Part shown: one piece after another, positions 1 to 10,645 of the stretch
How the letters are laid out: each line of letters begins with the position of its first letter
Numbering within the stretch: position 1 is the first letter of the stretch
Source: Ampelocalamus luodianensis
Taxonomy: Eukaryota > Streptophyta > Magnoliopsida > Poales > Poaceae
DNA length: 64,000 bases
Reading direction: 5' to 3'
NCBI GenBank assembly: GCA_036346255.1
Contig: CM070636.1
Coordinates: forward strand, 29,953,539-30,017,538
Position numbers and translations under genes: made by a program
Notes under the pieces: generated by a model
Seen by the model: only the letters and a program-made list of their open reading frames with translations
What the model was told of the DNA's origin: nothing
Databases searched by the model: none

Positions 1-294
1 GCCTTGAAGCTTTGGAGGCATTATCTTTATGGCGAATCTTGTGATATCTTTACTGATCACAAGAGTCTTAAGTACATTTTTACACAGAGGGATTTGAATC
101 TAAGACAGCGAAGATGGTTAGAGCTGATCAAAGATTATGATCTCACAATTCAGTATCATCCTGGCAAAGCTAACGTGGTGGCTGATGCTCTTAGTCGCAA
201 GGCGACACCGGCTACTTTGGATTGTCTCATTGCGGATTTTGACCGCATGGAGATATCGTATTGCTATGGACTGCTCATGCCGAGACACAGCTGA
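1..294 (+). pseudogene. RNase H C-terminal part of element A pol
   Basis: The frame is open from the window edge and begins ALKLWRHYLYG. It carries the RNase H signature TDHKSLKYIFTQ followed by LNLRQRRWLELIKDYD and the HPGKANVVADALSRK block that ends RNase H in Ty3/gypsy Pol. RNase H removes the RNA strand during reverse transcription. The frame leaves the expected Pol sequence after about residue 85, where integrase should begin, because of a frameshift. No true start is implied; this is an internal slice of a polyprotein. Confidence 0.85.
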
Positions 295-1200
295 TTTTGG
301 GGTTAGCCATTCCACAATGAGTACAAGAAGCGCACAAAATGACCCATTTTTGCAGAGGGTCAGAATCGTTTGGACTGGAAAGGAAGGGAATTTCAGTTTG
401 ATGGGTGTGGAGCATTGCGATTCAAGGGACGATTATGTGTGCCACGAAAGCGTGGAGTTAAGGATGACATCTTAAAGGAGGCACATCGCACCGTGATAAT
501 CGCTCATCCAGAGAGACGAAGATGTACCGTGATTTGAAGCACTTCGTGGAAAAGAATGAAGGTGGACATTGCTAATTATGTAGCCTCTGTGGTGTTTGTC
601 ACAGTGAAGGCTGAACATAAACGCCCCGCGGATTATTGCAGCCTTTGGAGGTACCCCAATGGCCATGGGATGATATCTCTATGGATTTTGTTGTTATACC
701 GCCTCGCTCGCCGCGAGGTAAGGATGCAATTTGGGTTATAGTGGACCGATTCAGCAAGTCGCACATTTTATTCTGTCTGCTCGATTTAACTCAATAGTGA
801 TTTGGCCCCTATCTATGTACGTGAGATTGTGAGACTGCATGGAGTGCCAAAGACAATCATTTCGGACAGGGATGCTAAGTTTGTATCCAAGTTTTGGGAG
901 AGTTTGCAGAATGCTTTGGGCACGCAACTTCGCTTTGAGTACCGCTTTCCATCCACAGCATGATGGACAAACAGAGCGCATAATTCGGACATTGGAGGAT
1001 ATGTTGAGAGCCTGTGTCTTATCTTGGAAGGGAAGTTGGGAAGATCAGTTGCCTTTGGCAGAATTTGCTTATAATAACAGTTATCACTCTAGCATAAAGG
1101 CCGCTCCGTTTGAGGTTTTGTATGGACGTAAGTGTAGATCACCCCTCTGGGAAGTCAGGGTGAGAAGGCAGTTCTAGGCCCGGATTGGGTACAAAAGACG
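295..1200 (+). pseudogene. Decayed integrase zinc-binding and catalytic region of element A
   Basis: Integrase is recognisable only in pieces across frames: a zinc-binding remnant near 480-640 (KAEHKRP follows), a core start near 650-760 resembling WDDISMDF and VDRFSK, and a cleaner stretch at 925-1177 with FHPQHDGQTERIIRTLEDMLR and the AEFAYNNSYHSS block. The last glutamate of the D,D35E triad is kept in DGQTE, but several shifts and stops separate it from the two aspartates. It is non-functional. Intact relatives encode the whole domain in one Pol frame. Confidence 0.8.
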
Positions 1201-1866
1201 GTGGAACGAGTGGCCTTGGTGAGGCAGAACTTATTAGCAGCTCAGAGCAGACAGAAAAGCTATGCAGATGTAAGACGGAGGGACTTAGAATTTGAAGTGG
1301 GTGATCAAGTACTCCTGAGGGTGTCACCCACAAAAGGAGTAGTGAGATTTGGTACCAAAGGGAAGCTTAGCCCGAGGTACATTGGCCCATTCGAGATCCT
1401 GGCCCGGATTGGGAAGTTGGCATACCGCCTGGACCTCCCAGAGTCCATGAGGGGTGTACACAACGTGTTTCATGTCTCCATGTTAAGGAAGTACTTGCAA
1501 GATCCGGATCATCACATTTCTTTGGAACCTTTAACCATTGAACAAGATCGTCCTTCGAGTCCAAGCCGTGAGAATTTTGGAAAGATCGAGAAGGCACTAA
1601 GGAATAAGACTTTGAAGTATGTAAAGATACTTTGGTCGCAGCAAGTCGAACGGGAAGCTACTTGGGAATTGGAATCTGCATGCGCGCTGTATCCGAATTA
1701 TTCACTTGTGTGTGTATTCTCGGTTGCTAAGTTTCGTCCCGCCCCGTGCTCTAGGCGTTTAGAATTGGGTCGAATTCTGTTTAAGGAGGTAGAATGTAAT
1801 ATTCCGAAAAGCGAAAAGCCAGTTGTTGTGGAGAATAGTTTTGGTATTCATGAGCAAAGACCTTAA
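1201..1866 (+). pseudogene. Integrase C-terminus and chromodomain of element A
   Basis: The frame starts within integrase (residues 1-30, AAQSRQKSYADVRRRDLEF). It continues through the GPY/F-type region (about 45-95, LSPRYIGPFEIL and GVHNVFHVSMLRKYL) and ends in a chromodomain-like segment (about 130-160, LRNKTLKYVKILWSQQ and EATWELES). Chromodomains of plant chromoviruses are thought to direct insertion into marked chromatin. The frame then runs into the LTR from 1795 to a stop at 1866; that tail is probably read-through of LTR sequence, as the usual stop after ELES is lost. Confidence 0.85.
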
Positions 1867-2111
1867 GTATCTTGTTAAACCAGGATTTTGAGGGGGGAAA
1901 ATGTCAGTTTACGGCAACCTGGGCTTGGGCCAAGGCCCATGAGGCATGGCCGGCCAAGGGGGGGGGGCACCCTTTTCCTCTTCCCCCAAACCCTAGCCGA
2001 ATTCAGCCCCCCCCATCCCTTGCGCCGCCCCTTCCCCCTTCCCCTTCCACCCCTTGCGCAGCCCTCCCCTTCCACCCTCCTTGCACCCCTCCTTTTCCCC
2101 CATTGTTGCTG

Positions 2112-2229
2112 TCCAAGAAGGAGGAAGAAGATCCCCTGGGTGGCCGGCCAAGAAGGAGGAGAAAAGGGAAGAAAAAGGAGAAGAGAAGGGAAGAGAAAGA
2201 AAGAAGGAAGAAGAGGGAGAAGAAGGATC
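2112..2229 (+). repeat. Purine-rich tract in LTR A
   Basis: About 115 bases are almost entirely A and G (GGAGGAAGAAG, GAAAAGGGAAGAAAAAGG and similar). It follows a C-rich stretch at about 2000-2100, so each strand alternates between pyrimidine and purine runs. Such sequence can form triplex or unpaired DNA; any role in the LTR is inference. Confidence 0.7.
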
Positions 2230-3067
2230 CGCAGCGGGAGCGTGGTGGTCGTCATCCCCGCTGCGTGCTCTCGTCGTTTCGGCAAGGGTAACCCGTGGTT
2301 CTTTGTTTTAGGTTTTTTTCTAGTTGTTTTATTTTCGGGTGCCAGTTCGTCGGTATTCTGCAGCAGTGAAGATCGTTGTTTTTTATTAGGTTATGGTCAG
2401 ATTTGGGTCTGGGTGTCTCCTAGAAAGTTGTAGATATCGTAGTTACCTTTCATTGCCGACAAGAATCAAGTCGTTTGGACTTCGGTAGCCAAAGTTATGA
2501 TTTTTCTAGTGTTAGTAGGTTTCTGGTGGGTGACTGATTGGACAGAGGCTAATTAACCTGACCTAAACACATGGTTAGAGGAGTTTCCAGAGGGTCTCAC
2601 CATAACGAAAAATGAGTCTAATCCTCTTAGCTTTCAGGAAAGCTAAAGATCACTAAATTTGGACGAACGAAGAGAAAGTTATGATAGTTTCTATGTCGCT
2701 GTCCAGAAACCCGACGGGAAATGTTTGCTCTGATTAAATGGATTGGTAGGGCTAGAAGATGGCCGAATCAGAGGGTCACCCCAACTAGGTTTATTTAGGC
2801 AATTCAATTATCTTTCCAGAAAGTCCAAGATCATCCTATTTGGACTCCCGAACAGAAAGTTATGAATTTTTGAATTCTGCTATCTGCAGTGGGCGATCGC
2901 TAGAAAATTAGAAAAGTTAGAAATGTTAAAAGTTAGCGATTTTCAATTGTGATGTTATGTATGATTTTGGTCCATTATGCTAGTCTTAGTTTGGGGTTAT
3001 ATTCTTGTCCAGTGGCAGCGAGATCCCAAGGCAGCACCCACTTCAGTCCGCTGCTTTCACGGTTGAG

Positions 3068-3701
3068 GCAAGTATTCGGGTTAAATGAAATTTCTGTTGT
3101 ATGTCATGAGCGAGTTGTGAATTGTTATTGTTGTCATGTGGAAGTAATGTTGAGATGTCCCTAGAGATGATGATGATTGCATATTATGACTGTGGTTATT
3201 TGATAATGCTACTGTTTACATGATTAAAGTTTATATTGAAATCTGTTGAATGAGAAGGAATAGATGTTATATTCATGCATATTTTGAGCATACTGAAACT
3301 TGGTCATGTGGTGACCAAGTGATTGAGTTGAGGTCCCTGTCAGGCAATGACAGGCTTGAGGTCCCCACATTTATGAATGTGGGCAATATGTACAGAGGTC
3401 CCCGACATTTTGATGACGGGCAAAGGTCCCTATACCAGTTGATGTATAGGCTCTTGGTCCCTGTGCCAGAGGGCACAGGCATGGGTATCCATTGACGGAT
3501 GAATACCCCGCATTACCGGTAAAATGCGTAAAGAGATAAAGAACAAATAGTGCATAGCATTATCATTGCATTTTCTTTGATATTTGTAATGCCATGAATG
3601 ATGTTGACCAAAGATGTTTATACTATGTTGTCTTTATGATCATGTAACCATGTTGATACTTGCTGAGTCCTATGGCTCACCCTTGCTTTGTTTTGATATA
3701 G
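3068..3701 (+). other. Intron-like span in LTR A
   Basis: A donor-like GTTGAG/GCAAGTATT at 3068 and an acceptor-like TTGATATAG/GTACTTC ending at 3701 bracket 634 nt. The acceptor is preceded by ACTTGCTGAGTC and CTCACCCTTGCTTTG, which recur in the other copies. Equivalent spans are at 55457-56097 (641 nt) and, on the minus strand, 32956-33584 (629 nt). The donor here is of the rarer GC type. No transcript evidence is available, so splicing is an inference from conserved borders and length. Confidence 0.45.
3299..3528 (+). repeat. Array of eight short hairpins in LTR A
   Basis: Eight inverted repeats follow each other: 3299-3319 (CTTGGTCA/TGACCAAG), 3336-3354 (CCTGTCA/TGACAGG), 3364-3383 (CCCACATT/AATGTGGG), 3401-3420 (CCCG/CGGG, one mismatch further in), 3429-3450 (CCTATAC/GTATAGG), 3460-3479 (CCTGTGCC/GGCACAGG), 3483-3509 (GGGTAT/ATACCC) and 3510-3527 (GCATT/AATGC). 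Several are separated by AGGTCCC. The solo LTR at 54283-56468 has the same eight in the same order with compensated changes. Confidence 0.8.
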
Positions 3702-4081
3702 GTACTTCTGGTAAAGACGTCATGCATGGGCGGGAGTAGATGATTGGAAAGCACACACTACCTCACATCATTAATACATTTGTTACTTTAGTTTCACACA
3801 AGAATAAATAGACTGCTGAGAGACACTCATGGTGGTTTTATGATTCTGATTGATGGAATAATTACGGTTGTGAGAATGATGTTATTTGATTACATTCAGA
3901 TGAATATCTTTTATGCATGGATGAGTTGGATTGTGAAATTATTGATAAATGCTATGTTTACTTGTTAGAAACTTATTATTATTGATTATACAAAGGAGAC
4001 TCTGTCGAAAATTTGTAAACTTGTTCTAGTTGTAATTAGTTTTGGTAGCATTCCAGGCTCGTTCTGAGTTGGGGTGTTACA

Positions 4082-5701
4082 TGGGGACCCATGCCCGTCC
4101 AAAACATGACGGGGATCTCATGCCCGTTCAATGTATGACGGTGACCTCAAAAGAAACAATGCTTGGCTACCACGTAGTCCAAGATTCAAGAATGAATGCC
4201 ATGATGCAAAGAACTTCATATTCTCAATTCAACATAAAAGAATAATAATCATCGGCAATTTCATAGATATACTTTCATAAGTAAACCATGACAATTATCA
4301 TGAATATAGCATCACAATTCACCGTACACTGCTTGCACTTACCTCAACCGTGAGACGGATGATGACGACGGGAAGACTCTAACCCCGGTTCTCACCACCA
4401 CCTAGCAACCGTAAAGTATACTAAGAATACCATTCAAACGTACTCAGCATAGCAATGAAACAAAATGAAATCAATCGCTCCTATTCGCAACCCGAAACTT
4501 TACCGATACACTTCAAATACTAGTATATCCAAACAGACAGCCATCAAAGAAAAACTATAACTTTTGAGTAAAAACTCCAAAAGTCATGAACCCAAATTCC
4601 CTGGAATCTACACACGCATATCTACAACTCCTAAGGTGACGAAAATAACAAATTATTCCATCTAAGTGTTTGTTTTTAACTCCGAAGTCAATTTTGTCAT
4701 CTTTGGCACTACCGATTTAGGAATTTCGTATCTTTTAATTGGTACATCCAAACCCACTGTTCTAAGACAATCTGAAAACTAAAAAGAACTAGTTTCCTCA
4801 ATAAATTTATTACAATTTTCCCCATTGTGCAACAAAGGTTGCTAACAGACTAGTCTTTCTGTACTGTCCACAATAGAACGACAGACTACAACATTAACTT
4901 CAAAAATTCATATCTTTCGTTCTAAATGTTCAAAAATTATGATCTTGATCTCCTGAAACATCATAAAGTTATATACATAACTCATGGAGATCCATCGACC
5001 AAATTCGTCCATATCGGACCCTAATTCATGTAACTACACTCACCGCCCAATCCAGTAGATCAAAAACACCCAGATTTGCAAAAATCATAACTAATTTATT
5101 ATCCATCCAAAATTGTCAATTAATACTTTCCCGAAATCCCACGCAATTACTCACATAACTCTAGGAGTCCCAAATCTCTAATTTCGCAACGAACATGACC
5201 TAATTTGCCGAACAAGACGACTGTAGAATACCAACTCAATCTCAGTAGGATCAACGAATCACTAAACGACATCATCTCCTCGAAAATACTTAAACTAACA
5301 GCGAGGATTAGAAATATTACTCTATAAGACATGAATGACTCGCTGGAGATCACCCACGAAGTACTCCTTCTTCCTCTTCCTTCACCTCTCTTCTTCCCTC
5401 TCCTTCCTCTTCCTTATGGTCGGCAACAATGGAGAAGCACCGGGGGAAAGGGGGCACCACCATGGAGGAGAGGGGCATGCTACAGTAGCGCTATGCTACA
5501 GTGATGGTGGTGCTACAGTACCCTCTGGGTGTGCTACAGTACTTGGGTGCTAGGGTTTAGTTCCCCCCACATGGGCCCAAAGAGCTATGGGCCAAAGGTC
5601 CGAGTTCTAAAACTTCTCCAAAATTCTAAATTTTCCCTTTCTAATTATATTTAATTTTAGTACTAATCACTTATATGTTTTATATTTGAACATGATATTA
5701 C
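4082..5701 (-). repeat. Partial LTR of element B, family A type
   Basis: Read on the minus strand, the LTR starts at 5701 with TGTAATATCATG after a purine tract. It passes a CTACAGTA-rich stretch (5478-5545) and a donor-like GAG/GTAAGTGC at 4342, and enters a hairpin array (CTTGG..CCAAG at 4162-4183, then GACGGGCATG units) where it is cut at 4082. The missing 3' part should lie left of element A, outside the window. Confidence 0.75.
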
Positions 5702-6240
5702 ATTCTACCCCCCTTAAACAGAATTCGACCCCGAATTCTACTTGTCGTTCTATTCGCAAGAACACCACAACTGAAATTAATCACAATTAACACGTACGCA
5801 ATGTGAACAACTCTGGATTTTGGTCGCGCATGCGAGATTTTAACTCCCAGATCGCTTGCCTCTCGGACATATGGGACCACCTCACCTCGAAGGATATCAA
5901 CATCTTACACCTCAACACTTGTCTCGACGCTTTTGAGTTACATTCAACGGACGGGACTCGAAGGTAAAGTTTTACTTGTTGGTCAATGGCTCTAATGAAA
6001 CCTCGTACTTCGGATCTCTCAAACACTCTCTCAACACTGGGTCATACAGAGCGTTGTATACCCGTGCCAGGACACAAGACAATTCTAGCGAAACACTAAC
6101 TTTCAAAATCCCCGCAACGTTCAGAACAAACCAATGTACTTTGGGTCAACCTTCCCGTTGGTACCAAACAACACAACCGACACAAATTACACGGAACTCT
6201 TGTTCTATGTCTCAATCAATCCCTTCACATTAACAAGGAG
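5702..6240 (-). pseudogene. Decayed integrase C-terminus and chromodomain of element B
   Basis: On the minus strand, 6190-6150 still resembles the FGTKGKL..RYIG block of element A (TTTGGTACCAA followed by AAGTACATTGG). 6000-5950 carries SEVRGFI, and 5900-5820 carries a chromodomain-like SFEVRWSHMSERQAIWELKSRMRDQNPELF split over text here only by family comparison. Stops and shifts break the frame. The antisense polypurine tract and LTR follow immediately, as expected for the 3' end of a chromovirus pol. Confidence 0.65.
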
Positions 6241-7803
6241 CACCTCCTTTAATCAGGAACACACAACAAAACTCACTTTAAACAAACTCTTTTACCGATA
6301 TAGCGCAACTAAAAATGAAGGACTCTCATTGCAACCACGCATTACCAACTCATTACCAAAAGAGTCAAATCCGGAATCGAAGATTCATCACAAAAACATT
6401 TCCACTTTCCAAGTGGGAAGTTTACGAACAAACATCACGAAAGTTAAAGGAGAAATCATTCAAATATTCAAATCTAACACTTCCTTTATCTTTCCTGGAC
6501 CGGAAAGAACCACCGTGCCAACATAAAACTAATGCAAATTGTAAATGACCTCTATCATAAATACACCGCTGAAACAATAATCAAGGGAGTGTTTCATTAC
6601 CCGAGGCAATATTTTTTCCTCAATTTCTCTTTTAGGAATAACATTCCTCTCAAACGTTAGAATTCCAATTCATCGCATACCACACTAGCTCATATTTCTT
6701 AAATTGGCATCCTCAAAACTATGATCAAACCAAAACACTTCATTCACACCTTTGTAGAGAGGTTCTATTGACCCCACCGAAACACTTTAGATAACTCCTT
6801 CTACCGACGAAATTAATTTGACAAATGACATCCAATGCATCTCAAAATAGATCTCATGCAATCACATCACCTCAAACTTTTAAGAATAAACAATTCTTAA
6901 TTCTCAATACACACACTCATGTACTACCTCAAAAGTGTTCTATCAATGATCATCCCACTGTTCGGAATCCGCCCTTATTCTATTGCCTCAACACACAATC
7001 ATTGGGCGATCAAAGTTCTAGCATAAAAATGCAAAGCCTAAATTTAACCTCCAAGACCTATACAACGAACTTCTCATATAACAGATAGGAAAATCCTCAA
7101 ATTAAATCCCTAAAATCCCCACAATTCCAACATACTCAATTATTAACATCATCATGAATCACCCACACAACCTCGCAATATTACCCAATTGTGTTACTCT
7201 ATAAAATTGATCAAGATTTTCATACTTTCGATAAATTCTCAAGATTTCAACATGAACTAAGGTTCTAGGATTACACTTTACCATAGGTTCTAATTAGTCA
7301 TAACACTAATCATTTTTACTTCAACGACAATCATTCCATTTGAATCAAATTTTCTCCAAGAGTTATAGGTCAAAACCAATTCATCTTCTACAGTTCTACT
7401 ACTCCTCCAATAACTTGGTACCAAAATCTCACCACTACATTTACTTGACCACCACCAAACAGTTGCCAGACTACGCTTTATAATACTTTGCAACACAAAT
7501 ATGATGATCCTTTCTCAAAAGGAAGAGACGAACAAGGACAAGTTTCGGCACACAGGAAAACGTGACTCCTCACAGTGAGCACGAGACCAAAAGAAATAAT
7601 CCAATAGCGATGATCTTAGAAAACAAAAGATGAGATCACAGTTGAGGGCACATACCCCTCAAAAAGAGATTATCAAATCTCAACCAATAAGATTAAGGCA
7701 TGGCTATTGAAACTCGAGAACTCTTGTGCGAAAAAAGTAGAAAGTTTAAGCACGCTTCAATTAAATTGCAAGTTACAAAACTTGTCACCAATCCTCAAAT
7801 ACT
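6240..7803 (-). mobile_element. Decayed interior of element B
   Basis: About 1.6 kb is AT-rich without any credible reading frame on either strand. Its position between the B chromodomain remnant and the C insertion suggests it is the rest of B pol (integrase to reverse transcriptase), but I cannot trace clear motifs. Nothing else is seen in it. Confidence 0.4.
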
Positions 7804-7808
7804 CCTAC
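7804..7808. repeat. Target-site duplication of element C, left copy
   Basis: CCTAC directly precedes the left LTR of C and is repeated at 28440-28444 right after the right LTR. A 5-bp duplication is what Ty3/gypsy integrases make. Confidence 0.85.
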
Positions 7809-8833
7809 TGATACGGGGGATGCCTGATCTTCACGACGTAGGATCGGTGTTAACTTTGGATCCGTGCAACCTGACGAACTGATGGCGCCAACCACTCACA
7901 AACAAAGAACTCGCGACAAAGAATTCGCCCAACCACATGCTCATGATCCCGTCTACCCTATGACACCAAGTAGACATGTCGCTGCTCCTGCAAAACACAA
8001 GGAATCACAAGAACGACGGAACGACACAACATATTGGATCTCCCTATTCTAATGGGGAAATATTGCTCAAACCCTAGAATCAAGGGTATATTGATCTGTT
8101 AAAAAAATGACATCCCCTTTCCAACGACGGCGTACAAGGGCTATATATAGCCTACTAATCAATACAAGATTAAGAAATCAAATAACCGACTCGGACACTG
8201 CTAAAAAAAGAACTTCCTAATTAATCGTCCAACTCTCAGACGAATCATTGGTGGCGGGACCCACAGACCAGTGTCTTCGGGCCAACTCACGCGTGCACGG
8301 CCGATGCAGAGGAATCCCAGTTTCCTTCGGATGCATGCACGCCTTGCAAAAAGGTAGCCCTTAATTTCCTTCGGTTGCATCACTTGCATGCATGCAACAG
8401 GCCAACAGCTAGTTAATTACTTCCTTCCAAATGCATGCACCCTCTTCTTAATTCTTTAATCCATGTGTCACGTGTATTCTTCATACATGCATCCTCTTCT
8501 TAATTCTTTATTCCAAATGAAGTTTCCTTATTTAATTCTTTGATTCCTTGTTGCATGCACAGCATGCGTGCATCCATGCATAAACAGTACTTGATATTTG
8601 TACACGTCATCAAACACAGGTTTGCATTAGCAGCAGCATCTTCGCTCCTTCGGCCTGATACAGTCTCCCATGCTTCTATACGTATAAAACTGCACACACA
8701 CAATATGAGACTATTAGGCAGTAACATATTCTCATTAGTAAGATTAAAATCATTTAAGAGTGAGTTCACCTGTGGGTTAATTAATGTAGCTCGAGCTCGT
8801 GCAATAGGTCCAATCGGCGGGATGTCCTCATCA
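7809..8833 (-). repeat. 3' LTR of element C (left)
   Basis: This 1025-bp LTR matches 27455-28439 nearly throughout. On the minus strand it starts TGATGAGGACATCC at 8833, right after a purine tract (AAGAGGGGGAGGA), and ends at 7809. A palindromic TATA region (CTATATATAG) is at 8141-8150. The first about 120 bases from 8833 also encode the integrase tail. Confidence 0.9.
8142..8149 (-). promoter_or_regulatory. TATA element in LTR C
   Basis: TATATATA lies within GGCTATATATAGCC, in the middle of the LTR where a Pol II promoter is expected. The second LTR has the same element at 27788-27795. The palindrome reads alike on both strands; transcription on the minus strand is inferred from element orientation. 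Confidence 0.5.
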
Positions 8834-9588
8834 TCCTCCCCCTCTTGAAAAGGAGTCGTCCTCGACTCTGATTCTTCCGGTTCAAAGAATGGTGACAAAT
8901 CAGCAACATTGAATGTAGAACTCACAACATAATCATCACCCGGAAGCTCAATCTGATATGCATTGTCATTGATCCTCTCAAGTACTCTGAATGGACCATC
9001 TCCTCGAGGCATCAACTTGGACTTACGCTTGTTCGGAAAGCGTTCTTTGCGTAGATGCACCCAAACCAAGTCACCTGGTTCAAACAACATCTTCTTTCTT
9101 GACTTGTTCGCCTTCTCAGCATAGTAGCGCATCTTCTTTTCAATTTCTTCTTTAGTCTTGACATGAATTTGCTTCACATATTCAGCACGCTTTGACGCCT
9201 CCATATTAGCATGTTCGTGTACCGGATGTGGCAACAAATCAAGTGGCGTAATTGGTTTAAAACCATACACCACCTCGGACGGGCACAATTGAGTAGTCGA
9301 ATGTACCGCCCTATTGTACGCAAACTCCACATGCGGCAAACAATCTTCCCACTCTTTTAGATTCATCTTGATCATCGTTCGTAGTAGCATTGAAAGTGTT
9401 CTATTCACCACCTCCGTTTGTCCATCCGTTTGTGGGTGACAAGTTGTGGAGAATAACAACTTTATCCCAAGCTTGCCCCACAAAGTCTTCCAAAAGTAGC
9501 TCATGAATTTGACGTCACGATCTGAAACAATCGTCTTTGGCATGCCATGCAATCTTACCATTTTCCTGAAAAACAAGTCAGCTACATG
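8500..9588 (-). pseudogene. Integrase, C-terminal part of element C, reading into the LTR
   Basis: The open frame contains the integrase core from KMVRLHGMPKTIVSDRD (second catalytic Asp) through HPQTDGQTE (catalytic Glu) and FAYNRAVHS. It continues to the C-terminal block GDGPFRVLERINDNAYQIELP and STFNVADLSPF. At 8833 it crosses the LTR border without a break, encoding DEDIPPIGPIARARATLINP. An ARAR motif near the end of integrase, encoded in the LTR, is typical of CRM-type elements. There is no chromodomain. The first aspartate and the zinc domain lie beyond the D insertion, at 22044-22400. The apparent start (MGCYTS) comes from the D LTR and is artificial. Confidence 0.88.
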
Positions 9589-9593
9589 CGACG
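9589..9593. repeat. Target-site duplication of element D, left copy
   Basis: CGACG precedes the 5' LTR of D and recurs at 22039-22043 after the 3' LTR. The integrase reading of C resumes in the correct order across the two copies, which confirms a simple insertion. Confidence 0.88.
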
Positions 9594-10639
9594 TGTAACA
9601 TCCCAAGTTTTAGACTTGTGTTTCAAATGTAAGAAAATGAGTGGAAATTAAAACTTTTTCTTACATCATGTATTTCCTATTGTACCAAACAATTCTTGTA
9701 CAAGAAGTCATGGAAATACAAAGTCACAAGTTTTTTGGTCCAAACTTTGAGCTTCCAAGAAAATAATCATGTCAAACATTTTGATCATCTCCTGGAAATA
9801 CTTTTCCTAAGTCCCAGGGTTGATGTGGGGCCCCTCTGAAAAGTTTCACAATTTTTAGAAATTGTTTGAACACTTGGGAGGAAAGTCAACCCAATTTGAA
9901 TCTTGGTCAAACCTTGGTCTAGCACATTGTAGAATTTTTGGAGAAACATGCACCGCATGAAAACCTCTGAAAATTTTACACAAAGTCAATCTTTGAGTCA
10001 GCAAGCTCCTGTAAAATTGTCAGAATTTTTGGAGTCTTTTTGCTACCTCAAAGAAATCCTCAAAGGTCTCTGTGCTATTTTGAAAACCAGGTTTGGTTTA
10101 CACTGTTGCTCTGGCACGAGTCAGACTCGGGCTCAAGCCCGAGCCTAGCTCAACTGACTCGGTCAGACCTTGTCCACCTAATCACACCCGGGCGCGTGCA
10201 AGCAGAGCCGTTGGATTCATATCCAACGCTCACGACCTCCCCCGGGTGCGCTAACCTCCTGAGGTTGGAAGTGCTCGTGGCCACCCATCTTCAATCCAAA
10301 GGCCCACGACCTCCCCTCCTCCTCCTCTGTTGTTTTCAAAGCTCCAGAGCTCTGAGATCGTAGCCGTCCGAGATAAATCCAACGGTCGACAGTCACCCGA
10401 GTGCATTATAGGTCGTCTCCTACCTCTAGACGTGCGTGAGCAGTAGCTTGAGTATGGCAGTGTCATTTCATGTTCCCTACACCTTCCCTAGCCGACATCA
10501 AGTGTTGTGGGAGACATGTTCGGCCGTGCTATGCCCTAACCTACCCTCTTCCACCTTTTCACTTTCGGCTTTGTCTCGAGCCATGCTCCTTTTGTCTCCC
10601 GAAGGAACTCCTGTCAAACCCTAACCTTTTCTAAAGCTT

Positions 10640-10645
10640 TATAAG
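10640..10645 (+). promoter_or_regulatory. TATA element in 5' LTR D
   Basis: TATAAG in AAAGCTTTATAAGCACTCCC lies about 1.05 kb into the LTR, followed by a pyrimidine-rich stretch. The 3' LTR has the same element at 18695-18700. This is a plausible start of the U3/R border; no transcript data support it. Confidence 0.5.

Larger units (their letters stand above)
1..4081 (+). mobile_element. Element A: 3' half of a Ty3/gypsy chromovirus
   Basis: The order is RNase H tail, integrase, integrase C-terminus with chromodomain, polypurine tract (GGAGGTAGAA ending at 1794) and a 3' LTR that starts TGTAAT and ends GTTACA. This is the order of a plus-strand Ty3/gypsy element of the chromodomain group. 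Gag, protease and reverse transcriptase lie left of the window. The element stops inside the LTR of the older element B, so A probably inserted there; the 5' target duplication is outside the window. The coding part has stops and frameshifts, so this copy is dead. Confidence 0.9.
1795..4081 (+). repeat. 3' LTR of element A (about 2.29 kb)
   Basis: The LTR starts TGTAATATTCC right after a purine tract and ends GGGGTGTTACA. The same sequence type occurs as a complete solo LTR at 54283-56468, as a minus-strand partial LTR at 4082-5701 and as a fragment at 47220-48277. In order it holds a GC-rich upstream part, a purine-rich run (2112-2229), an intron-like span (3068-3701) and a hairpin array (3299-3528). 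The long low-complexity frames at 1872-2433 are not genes. Confidence 0.88.
4082..7808 (-). mobile_element. Element B, left part: old Ty3/gypsy chromovirus
   Basis: A minus-strand LTR piece (4082-5701) is followed by an antisense polypurine tract (5702-5717) and decayed pol. On its left B is cut inside its own hairpin array by the end of element A. On its right it is cut at 7808 by element C and resumes at 28440. No long reading frame survives, which fits the oldest layer of the nest. Confidence 0.7.

Noticed and set aside
1872..2433. Several overlapping 130-180 codon frames
   Set aside because: They lie in the C-rich and purine-rich part of LTR A, on both strands and in all frames, with low-complexity products.
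3299..3528. CRISPR-like array
   Set aside because: The units are different hairpins without a common repeat and lie in a plant LTR; CRISPR is not expected here.
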